Shown one piece after another: positions 54,781 through 64,000 of a stretch of DNA of 64,000 nt (its first letter is position 1; every line of letters begins with the position of its first letter). The translations under genes were made by a program, and so were the position numbers. Source of the DNA: Istiophorus platypterus (lineage: Eukaryota > Chordata > Actinopteri > Istiophoriformes > Istiophoridae). The notes beneath the pieces were generated by a model. The model had not been told where the DNA came from, did not search any database, and saw nothing but the letters and a program-made list of their open reading frames with translations. The stretch is from NCBI GenBank assembly GCA_016859345.1, contig CM029121.1, positions 9,530,911 to 9,594,910 of the forward strand, in the 5' to 3' direction.

Positions 54781-55535
54781 TGCGCAAAAGAGCGACTACA
54801 AAAGGTCCCTCTGTTGGTCTGTGTCATCTGGTAGCATTCTCTCCTGCATTGCCCAAAGCTAACACAGTAATAAATGTAACTAATGACCATGGAGGAGACA
54901 GAATGAGGGTGTTGGAACAAGTTTGTCTCAAGGACTCCCCACAATAAATGTTAGTTGTATCAGTTAAGATTGTCACATGTTGAACTGGATAGTCAGCTGT
55001 TAACACATCTTTGTCCAGATATTGTAAGACACATCACACATCTCAGGAACAGAGGAAGGAATTCCGAGAAATTAGTTGCATTTGAGAGAATAAACCTCAC
55101 AGAGAGTTAAAAGGCGAAACCAATGAATCCTAAAGTCTTTACATCAGGGTGTTGTGAGGCCATCTGTTGTCTTCCACTGCAATATATGTGGCCTCCACAT
55201 CTTATTGTAAACACGTCAAAATCCGAATCTCATCTGAGTCATGGGAATCAAAAGCTTTCTTATGTACAGCTGACATTCTCTTTCACTGTTGGCACACTGG
55301 TATAAGATTACCTGGATAAAACACTGACACATACTGTACATTAAATACCTTGGATAAACACAGTTATATCTTTTCTCAGAAACAAGCCCCTTAATGTTTC
55401 ATATCTGAAATATTAAGCCGCACTTTCATTAATGTACATAATGTGAGAATTTTATTCAAGGATTTAGGATACAAAGTTTGATGTACAGTAGTAAAGGAAA
55501 TTAAAAGCAAGACTGTCAGGTTTGGCAATAAAAAG
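54781..55535 (+). promoter_or_regulatory. cry1: cry1 3' UTR with candidate poly(A) signals
   Basis: AATAAA hexamers occur at 54869-54874, 54943-54948 and 55527-55532 after the stop codon at 54778-54780. A further one is at 56786-56791. Vertebrate cry1 transcripts often have long 3' UTRs, so the distal sites are plausible. Which is used is not visible. Confidence 0.45.
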
Positions 55536-56354
55536 CCTTACAAAGGCTGTGATTTATTTTGTATGTATTTATTGTTTTTGATTTCCAACTTTTGTATATT
55601 TGGTCTTGGAATTTCACAACTCCTTTTGTAAATAATCTTACCAAAACTATAAAGTTATAAAAGGAATGCATGTGCTTTTGTCTCCCACGTGATCGTAAAT
55701 CTATTATTTTTGTATAAAGAATGACCAAATTTTAACTTTATTGAAACTGCAATATAAGACATTAACATTGTTTTATCTTTTTTTTACTTGCACTGTAATG
55801 TGCCCTGAGGCCAGGGCAAATGTTATTCCCATCATTCTCTTTACATGAGGAATTCAAGTAAATTGTGAAAAGTATTTAAAAAAAAAAAAAAGTTTTTAAT
55901 GAAAATCGTGTCTGCAAATTTTAAAAAATGTTTTTGTGTTTTGTAAATCGTTTGGAAAGGAGAGTGATCTCAGAGTCTCCTGCTGCCACTGAATAGGCAG
56001 GAAGAGTCCCTGTGCTTTGAGGGTTTTTGGGGACTCTTCAGAAATGTGAGATATGTTTTCAGTCATCTACTCAGACACACTGTGATTTAGGTTCTAAATT
56101 TTATGTTTTTATGTTTCTAAGACTGTGTTTTTGTTTTTCCCATTCACACAAACATTTTGTGCAGATATGGCTGATTGAATCGTAAGTCTGACTTGGGTTT
56201 TTGGTTTCTAGATGAATTGCATAACTTTCTTTTCTTAACATGGTGTGAGGGCCCTTGCACCAACCATTTTTGAAGGCACTATACCCCCACAGTCCATGTC
56301 AGACTGGCCAGTTTGCATCTGCATTTTCAAAACAACCAACACATCAGGAATGAA
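55536..56354. other. cry1 3' flank or distal 3' UTR
   Basis: T-rich and A-rich sequence with no open frame of note. It may be transcribed as distal cry1 3' UTR if the AATAAA at 56786 is used. Nothing else is recognised. Confidence 0.4.
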
Positions 56355-56535
56355 ATGTAGTGCCTACAAATAGTAGCCCCCCTCCACAAACCTTTTCATG
56401 TTTCATTACAACGTAATACCAGTGGATCAAGGCTCTAATGAAAAAAGCCAAATCCTTGCAGTTAATGTAAATTAAGTACAGTCCCAGAACACAAATAATT
56501 GCATTAAAACTTACATAAAAGTCATATTTCAAACA
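56355..56535. mobile_element. Tc1-like terminal fragment between cry1 and the DHFR-like gene
   Basis: 'gtagtgcctacaaatagtag' with 'tttcatgtttcattacaacg' and 'cagtggatcaaggctctaat' resembles the end of a fish Tc1-like family carrying a 'tgcctataaatagt...cacccc' terminus. Only about 180 bp remain, and no inverted partner end is seen. Confidence 0.45.
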
Positions 56536-56959
56536 GCCTTCCAGATTTGCAAAAACAGGCTCATCTATCCAGCTGCAGTCAGACTAATTTCTGCCAAACC
56601 TACCTCTGTACATACCGAGTCGTTGGAGGGGGATGGGGGCTTATGAAATTCGTTATTTAACATTTTATGTTTTTGATTTGTCTCGATTTATGCAGAAATG
56701 TTCTCTCTTTGAGACAGAGGAACGTTTCAGTTAATTCATGTCAAAACAGAATGATATCATCCAATGTGATTCAAAGCTGTTACACAATAAAAACACGAGG
56801 AAGTCAAGGGGGGTGGTGAGTTGTTTTTTCTCTCTCTCTTTGTGCTCGCTCTTTACTGTTCTCTGAACTTTGTGAACTTTGACCCACCGATTTCAAAAAC
56901 TGGTTTCAAGGTTTAAATCTCGTTTGGCGTCAGGTGCTCACATCTGTTTTGCGCTCACT

Positions 56960-57186
56960 CACGCTTGTTTAATCGTTTTGAACGGTCCCGTGTGAGGAGC
57001 GTCGGGCCGCCGGCCCGTCACGGTGTTGCGGTGGGAGTGGTCTCCGGCTGGTCCGGGGCTTAAAGTCAGGATCCGGGACCACGACCCGACACTTCCCCGA
57101 TAGTTGGGTCCGGGCCGCAGCCGAAAGTTTTCCCAGACGCACGCAGTTGCTGTTGTCGGTGGTTTGCAGGTTGTTGCAGGTCGGAG
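56960..57186 (+). promoter_or_regulatory. CpG-rich promoter and 5' UTR of DHFR-like gene
   Basis: A short GC- and CpG-rich zone immediately upstream of the start codon, including 'gggccgccggcccg' at 57004-57017, which is nearly palindromic. No clear TATA box. This looks like a housekeeping-type promoter and argues that the gene is expressed. Confidence 0.55.
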
Positions 57187-60100
57187 ATGGAGAAGAGCCG
57201 GGACAAAGTGCAGAGGAAACCAATTCGCCTGATCGCAGCGGTTTGCAATAACATGGGGATGGGGAAAGACGGAACACTGCCTTGGAGTTTACCGTAAGAG
57301 TGAAACCACCTCTGTTGACGTCTTTTCCATGTTTGATTTATTTGGGATGAGAGCGTTAACTTTTAGTTTGGCTAGTTTATCAAAGTCAAACAGTATTGAT
57401 AACACTTGCATGTCACTGTCTTCTTATGTGAGTCAGTAACCTCCTTTGTTTGTCAGTCTTCACTGGCATCACATTAAAAAATAAAAAATAAAAAATGACT
57501 ACTTATGTTGAGATATTCGCTTACATCCCATCCTTTGACCCTAATGTAATGTGAAGTGCTGGGGAAAAGCTTAAATAGCCCGTGAGAGCAAACACTAGGA
57601 ATTATTTTCTCAGTCCAGTATGGATTATCTTTCATATAACGATTTGGTCCAGGGGAATAATCAGAGAGACAAATCAAACATCACGCACAGAAATTTTTTT
57701 TTCGTATCAAAAGCCAAATACAGACCAATAAAAAGTAAGACTTTGTTTTTCCTATTTATCAGTTTACAAACAGTGTTGAAAGATGAAATAACGGGTTTAT
57801 AACAAACTATACTATAAACTATAACTTAAAGTAGAGGCTTATATATAAACATACAATAAATGTAATATATATTGTATTTATACCGCAATACTGAAAAACA
57901 CTGTCTTAATTTTAAAAAGTTTCCTCACAGAAGAAGTAATAAAAAATACTGTACATTCATAAACAATAGAAAAACTGTACTTATATCTGCTTATACCTAC
58001 ATAATAGTGTGTTGTAACCAATAGTAGGAGTACTTATAATTAATTAGCATGTAACAAAGGACTGTTTTCTGCCTGATTTAATATTGAAAATGTGACTTTC
58101 ACAGGGCTGAATTCGAGTTCTTTCTGAACAATATCACAAGGGTGTCAAGACCAGGTAGATCTCAATTTCAATATTGTGTCATATGATATTTACCTAAGAG
58201 TGGGCTCAGTATTATGCTTTGCTGTGATGTTTCAGGCTATTAATTCACTGGATTAGACAGAAAGTGATATTGCTGTCAGGTTATCATACTATTAACAGTT
58301 TCTCAGTTGGATTTCCAGAAAGCATGCTATATCTTGATAAATAAATATGATATAAAGTTACATATAGGCTACCAGGATAGAAGATGTCATCCATATCGCC
58401 CATTTTTATTTGAAAAAAATCAGTTGGTATCCAGGTGTTGCTAAGTTTTTATTCCCAGTCAGGTAATACATTATCTGTCATTGTCTGAGATATGGGAGGT
58501 GCGATGCTTGAGAAGTTGAGGTTAGTGTCAAAAATATTTTATTCATTCTATTTCAGGAAAGATGAATATGTTGGTCTGGGGCAAAGTGTGCTGGTATTCC
58601 TTCCCAGAAACATTCTTCCCATTGGCCAATGCACTGCATGTGGTGTTGAGCACCACACTGAAGTGAGTAATTTCTCTGTCTCTCTCTCTCTCTCTCTTTC
58701 TTACAGACCCCCACACACACATACACACATCTGCACCATCAAAGAGAGCAAGAACTTTGCGCCTATCTAGAAACTATTCTAGATATTTATTGTTATTCAT
58801 CCTTTTCTTTCTCTTGTGACATCTGTCTAACAGCACAGTTCCAGATCATGCTCATTTCCTGTGTCAAGACACTGAGAGTGCTATCCGCTTGGCTGCTGAG
58901 CCCCCGCTTGCTGACTTAATAGAGACCATCTGGATTATTGGTGGTGTGCAGCCCTACAAGGTAAAATGGTGGAAGCAGCTCACTGAATCCTAATGAAAGA
59001 AAAGGTAGAGAGAATTGCTGGATTAACGAGGCTGGATGTTGTACAGCATCAGTTGCTGCTCCATAGAGTCTTTTGATCTTCCCCTAGCATTTGACTATCC
59101 CACCTAAACTAAACTGATCAAGTTAAACTGGTACTTTAAGGACTTAAAGAAAACCTTCTAGTGGCAAATACATTGAAAGCAACTGTTTGCTTTCTACCCT
59201 GTTCACACATCGGACTCAAAGTAGCAGGCATGTTGTTCTCTGTCATGACCAGATTATCTCTCCATTCTACATATTCCATATGTATGGGGGCTGACCCCAT
59301 GGGGAAAATTGACGAGGATAATCTTTAAAACACACCAGCTGTGGGGGCCACATACTGATTAGAAACGTCTCTGTATAAGTCACACGCAGTGCCACATACA
59401 TAGCCCATAACTTCCTCTAGAGCACAGGCTTTACTGGCGGATGTACCTGGCTTCCTGCACGAACTGTTTTATCTTGCCAGCTAGGGTGATGGAGGCCAGG
59501 GTTGTAGCAATCGTCCAGCCACTGTCACTGGGCAGCTAAAGCAGGTGAAGCAGCCAAGGCTTATGTTTTGGAATAACCACATTTGGTTGGAGTCTCAATC
59601 GCTTATTCATATCCAAGGAATTGCAGCGAGAGGGTCGACAAATTCCTCCTCTATAGTTACATTGAGAACCCCATCTACAACCCAACCCACAATCCCTCCC
59701 TTTGTAAGCTTGGAGGAGGCGGGTCTGATGAACCATATATTAGAGGAGGGGAAAGTGTATATCCTAGGAATGGATTCAAAAGGCTGGGGATCCCCCCCTA
59801 GGTCAAATGTGTTGGGAGGTATTGCAGATAGAGGAGGAGCAGGAGTGGTTCCTTCTATCAGCAACTACTCAGGCTTTGGTCATCGAAATGCCAGCCAAGC
59901 AAGGTGGTGGGGTGTCGTGTTCCCCACAAAGCTGGTGTTGGGGAAGCCAAGCTGCCCAAGCAGGAACACTAAGATAATGGATGCCATTCTCACAAGGATG
60001 CATGGATCTTTGGCAATCCAAGGGCAGCTGGTTAATACAGGAATTATTCTAGGCTTGTATCAGCACCAGCTGACCAAACAGTTGTAGCAGGAGGACTCCA

Positions 60101-61421
60101 ATCTAGCTGCTGAAATGTAGCGAGTATCTTCACTCCTACCAAAGCTAATAATTAGGGTGGAACGATAGTCTACTCCACTCAAGAGATTCCGGGTTACAAT
60201 GTGACCAGCCTTTAAGTGTGCAAAGCCTTCACATGACCGCACTGATACACACCCATCTCAAACTCAGGCTAATTACAGAACAACAGCCACATATGCTGTA
60301 GTTCAGTGCCGTTAACCTTTCAAATGATTTCATACCAGCAGTGCTGCTAAGTGAAAAATTGTTTTTCAGTGTGATTTGCAGACAGCATTATACAAAGTGG
60401 TCTTTTGCAGCTAAGTTTACTTCTGTGTTATTTTTCTGCTGTATCACAATTGCAAAGCCCATGCAAACCCTCTAAATTGCTTCTGTGACTATAATATCTG
60501 CTGCTTTTTGTTTTCTTACCAGGATGCGCTGAAGCACCCGTGGTGTGACTTGGTTTACCTGACAGACATCATGGCTGAATTTGACTGTGATGTTTTCTTC
60601 CCTGAGTTTGACAGAGGACTGTTTAAATTGCAAGAAAGGTGAGTGTTCATGTCATCCACAAACCATTAGGGTGCAGAGTGTCCTGACCTGGAGGCTGTGG
60701 CCTCACTTTGAAACTACCGGTGTTAAATAGTGTTTCATACAGTTATGAAGCGCTATGGTGCATCAAAGGTGCATCATATAGTTATAAGAGAAGAGATTTT
60801 TTTTTTTAAATTGTTTTGAAACATATCAAACCTTGCTACTGCCCCATTAGAGAGCGATTTTTGCTTTGTTACAAAGCAAACATCAGCATCATCAGACTGC
60901 ATTGTCTGTGGATGTAATAGCTCAGCTCAGAAGAATCTGCTGACTTCCCCCATTGTAGGTTTACTCTGACATTATTTTAAAGAGGGATGTTACTTCTGTT
61001 ATTCTGATCTTAATAGTAAGTTAGCAAACGATGTTGATTCTTGCTTTTCTTTTTGGTACAATCCCTGTTTTTCTATCATTAGAATTAAAATTGTTAATTG
61101 TTATTGTTACTGAAAAAGAGTATTTTACTAGTGTTATGTCAGTTTGTTTCCTTTCACAATTAAAGCTAATTTATATCACATTTCATGTTTTTGAAGAAGA
61201 TTATGCTCTACCCCCAGATAGCACTGATTTTTGCTTGTTTTATTAAAAAAAATTCCCATGAATGTTTCATTTAACTGTTTTCTCTTCTAATTAACACATA
61301 AAACATTCTTTTCTTTTGTTTCCAAATAAGATTTCCTGATGTATCAAGTGACATTCAAGAGGAGAACGGCATTAAGTACAAGTTCCAAGTATTCAAGAGG
61401 GAGATCAGTGATGACATGTAG
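57187..61421 (+). CDS. Divergent dihydrofolate reductase-like protein (6 coding exons)
   Basis: Exons 57187-57293, 58105-58154, 58557-58662, 58834-58960, 60523-60638 and 61331-61421 join in frame with GT-AG introns to 597 nt (198 residues). The start has G at -3 and +4. The frame begins with a basic MEKSRDKVQRKP extension, then the DHFR signature IRLIAAVCNNMGMGKDGTLP with the W (33) that follows. E38 matches the catalytic acid E30 of human DHFR; the GG of IWIIGGVQPYK and the T of YLTDIM are kept, and the C-terminus (FPDVSSDIQEENGIKYKFQV) is strongly DHFR-like. But GKKTW is GKVCW (62-65), and residues equivalent to human K55, T56, R65, R70, R77 and R91 are V63, C64, F73, A78, T85 and Q99. So the NADPH 2'-phosphate contacts and the folate glutamate clamp are missing. 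Intact frame and splice sites argue against a pseudogene. It is probably a DHFR paralogue with altered or no reductase activity; I give no symbol because canonical dhfr should retain these residues. It is tandem with cry1, 2.4 kb downstream. Confidence 0.88.
57294..58104 (+). other. Intron 1 of DHFR-like gene
   Basis: AT-rich intron with the donor gtaaga at 57294 and an acceptor 'ttcacag' ending at 58104. Nothing else is recognised. Confidence 0.7.
58675..58700 (+). repeat. (TC)n tract in intron 3 of the DHFR-like gene
   Basis: Short TC-rich run starting 12 bp after the exon 3 donor. The intron is only 171 bp, so this pyrimidine tract takes up a large part of it. Confidence 0.85.
58961..60522 (+). 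other. Intron 4 of DHFR-like gene, with a 180-codon open frame
   Basis: The intron is 1.56 kb. From 59460 to 60240 it is less AT-rich than the flanks, and it contains an uninterrupted open frame at 59545-60087 on the sense strand. The frame (start MKQPRLMFWNNHIWLESQSL) has no domain I recognise and reads through the intron independently of the flanking exons. It could be a decayed mobile-element gene or chance. It is not proposed as an exon, since flanking exons 4 and 5 join exactly in DHFR phase. Confidence 0.45.
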
Positions 61422-61629
61422 ATAACCGACAAAGAAAATCCAGATATTATCAGAAAACACTCAAAATCCCTCTGGTGTATTTTTCTAGCCTCTCTTAAAA
61501 AACCTGTCTGCTGTCAACAAGTCCTGGATAAACTGCAGAGACATTCTTATGTGCCAAACCCAAAGTGTGTCAATGAATTTTTTTTTAAATACAAGGAAAA
61601 CCAAAGTCATGATACCACTCTTTGTTATA

Positions 61630-62360
61630 TACACTAATGGTCAAATGTTTTAGATCTCTCTGACTGATGAGAAAAAGACAACAAAGGAAGACAGCCTAGT
61701 TGGTCAAGGGTTCACCCTGAAACCCAAAACATTAGAAGAACAGCACTAGACAGTGGCTTTACATTGAATGGTAGAGAGAGATGGAAGAGCAGCCCAGTCT
61801 CAAGACTTACAGTGGCAGGAAAAGGCTTGGGCAAAACCCAGCAGGAGAAGGCTATGAGAAGATAAGAAAGTGTTAGGTAGCCGTTTCCTCAGTTCATAAT
61901 GTTATTAAGAAAGTGCGATTAACAGGAATGATGGAGGTCGAGTTGAGGTCTGGAAGACCAAGAAAACATCCAGAGAACTGCTCGTGGGATTTCTCACAGA
62001 AGTAAAAAAAAACCTCCATCTGATTGCAAAAGTCCTTCAGGAACATTTGGTAGACTGGAGCAGCGGTGCACTCATCAACTGTGTGAACTACAAGTGCAAC
62101 ACAGTCACTGGAACTTGTGCAATGGTGTTGGGATTAACTTTCTTAACATTCATCGATTTACATCGTAGAGAGAATGTGACAAGTGTCTTCACTTGCTGAG
62201 TGAGTCAGGAATTTATTAAAAGATTGCAAGATTTGTCTTTTTTGAATTCTCCAATTGTTTATTTTTCTGTGCTTTAATTTGAGAAACACTGAGGCATTGG
62301 ATTATATTAATTTCAACAACAGCTAGAATAATTGAAGTGTTCTAAAACCTTTGGTCAATA
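61630..62360 (+). mobile_element. Degenerate Tc1-like transposon, sister of the copy in cry1 intron 1
   Basis: Left end 'acactaatggtcaaatgttt' (about 61631) and inverted right end 'ttctaaaacctttggtcaat' (about 62340-62359). Internal sequence near 61670-61770 ('gagaaaaagacaacaaagga', 'acattagaagaacagcacta') matches the corresponding part of the element at 45923-46615. The body at 61860-62120 retains decayed transposase-coding sequence. It is about 730 bp and not functional. It lies in the 3' flank or distal 3' UTR of the DHFR-like gene. Confidence 0.75.
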
Positions 62361-64000
62361 AGAATTCCAGTTATTGAAGTATGACTATATTATTTTTAAT
62401 CCATGACAAACGTTGTGAGCACGGAAACTATAACAGCATTGCAATTCTTTTTTTCCTTTTTTGCCTACGTTTATATGTGTATTTAGTCCTAAAATTATTT
62501 TTTCCATTGCTGCTATTTCTTTGTAAACTATTATTATGATTGCTGGTAGAAAAAATGCCCTGCAACCCGCTGCCATCATCTTGTCACTTGTCCCATCTCA
62601 TATTCCTCCTCAGTCATCTTGCAGCTGCACAGAGAATATGCTTTTCAGTGATTCAGTCAGTAGCCTACATCAATGACAGCTTGTGCTCTGGGTATCACAG
62701 CAGATCCGACAAATGCCAATTTAGAAAGCGCTGAGTGTATTATCCTGGTTTGCTTTGACACCATATCGATATATCTTGTCATTTAGATAGACGTGGCGAG
62801 ATGATACATCTTCTGATTTGTAGTGGTTAGAAATGCTTGGATGTATGTATCTAGCTTATTTTTCATCTTATTTTTCACTTTGAATAAAATTATCCTTCTT
62901 CATTTGCTTGTATGTGATCCTTTTTGCCACTAGATGGAGGCATTATGAAAGGGACAACGGACAATGCTGTTTCATTCAGCTTAGACACACACAGGACTTT
63001 AAATGTTTCTGAAAGCTCTGTTTCTATTGGGTATTGATGGTGACAAGAAGCATGCATTTACACGAGGACAAAACTAAGGTACCAGACATACGAGGAGGTC
63101 AGAAACTTTTAATGTAAAAAAACATACTTTAAAACCTCATTATTAAAACACATGGGTCTGTGTGTGTTGTTTTTAAACCTGCTCTAGAGAGACAATGACC
63201 TGACTAAACTAAACAGAACAATTTGAGGTTAGCCTCTGACACCTTACAGAGTGAACTAAAGAAGTGTCAGTGTCTCACTGACCCATGGATATTCTACGGT
63301 TAGATCTAAGGGGAAAGAAGAGAAATTCCTGGAAGACTTAATGAAGCAGGTGAAAACACGTGTTTCACATAAGCTTCACTTTCAAATGATTCACGCTTAG
63401 ATAGACCTCTTCTGGAAAGAAATTGACAGACAACTCTCACTTGATCGGTGGACATCATGGAAAATATTTACCTGTTCAAGTATTAATCAATATAAGCAAT
63501 TATAATGAGTGAAATAAGGGACAAATACAGCTCTTATCTGAGGTGCAAGATGTGTTTAAAACTCAATGTCAGCTTAAGCTTTGTGCAGTGTTTCTCAGTG
63601 CGGTGGGGAAAAGGCCCGATCACTCAGTCGTGATAATTTATTTTGTGTTTGGATTAATGAAATATAATAAACTGAATGGCAGATGATCATTTCATCTTTT
63701 TTTTTCATTCCAATTATATGGATTTTACACTATTGTTTTTGAATTCATGCACTTACTATTTTTCATATCAGATATTACACTACAGTAACATAATTTCAAA
63801 GTGATTCAAAAGAAAGAGGGTTCAGGTCAGCCCTAGTTGTTGTTGTGTGCCTCCAAGTACAGAGCCATAGCTTAACACATATTTTAAAGGAAACTTCCAC
63901 TGAGAGGAACTTGTTAGTCTAGGGTGTGATCCCCATCTGAAATGCTATGTGAATGAGCTTGCTTCAGAATATAATGGTGTATGTAATCTAGGGACACAAG
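62361..64000. other. 3' flank without recognised gene
   Basis: AT-rich DNA up to the window edge. An AATAAA at 62883-62888 is a possible distal poly(A) signal for the DHFR-like gene. No exon, RNA gene or named repeat is recognised. Confidence 0.45.

Overview
This window is vertebrate genomic DNA, almost certainly from a percomorph-type teleost fish. The evidence is CpG-rich first exons in otherwise AT-rich sequence, consensus GT-AG introns, long CA/TG microsatellites, and decayed Tc1-like, L1-like and other fish-type repeats. There is no prokaryotic gene organisation. Only three protein-coding genes can be supported; most long stretches are intron or intergenic DNA.

Layout. (1) 1-36777 is intronic DNA of a minus-strand gene whose first coding exon is at 36778-37630. 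That exon encodes the N-terminus of ABTB3 (BTBD11), an ankyrin-repeat/BTB protein. No second exon was found, so intron 1 runs beyond the left edge. The intron holds microsatellites, an L1-like fragment, a Tc1-like fragment and foldback-type repeats. (2) 37631-43159 is the interval between the divergent abtb3 and cry1 genes, with a CpG-rich promoter zone at each end and older repeats in the middle. (3) 43160-54780 on the plus strand is a complete cryptochrome gene, cry1. Its 11 coding exons join in frame to 570 codons plus a stop. Its 5.2 kb first intron carries a nested duplication and three transposon remnants. (4) 57187-61421, same strand, is a complete six-exon dihydrofolate-reductase-like gene of 198 codons. 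It keeps the DHFR fold signature but has lost most of the basic residues that bind NADPH phosphate and folate glutamate. (5) 61422-64000 is 3' flank with a Tc1-like element related to the one in cry1 intron 1.

The head-to-head abtb3/cry1 order matches, as I recall it, the human chromosome 12 BTBD11-CRY1 neighbourhood, which supports orthology. cry1 encodes the transcriptional repressor of the circadian loop. Its promoter region contains a perfect E-box, two E'-box matches and a perfect D-box. The item most worth follow-up is the DHFR-like protein: open frame, intact splice sites, retained catalytic acid, but altered cofactor and substrate pockets.
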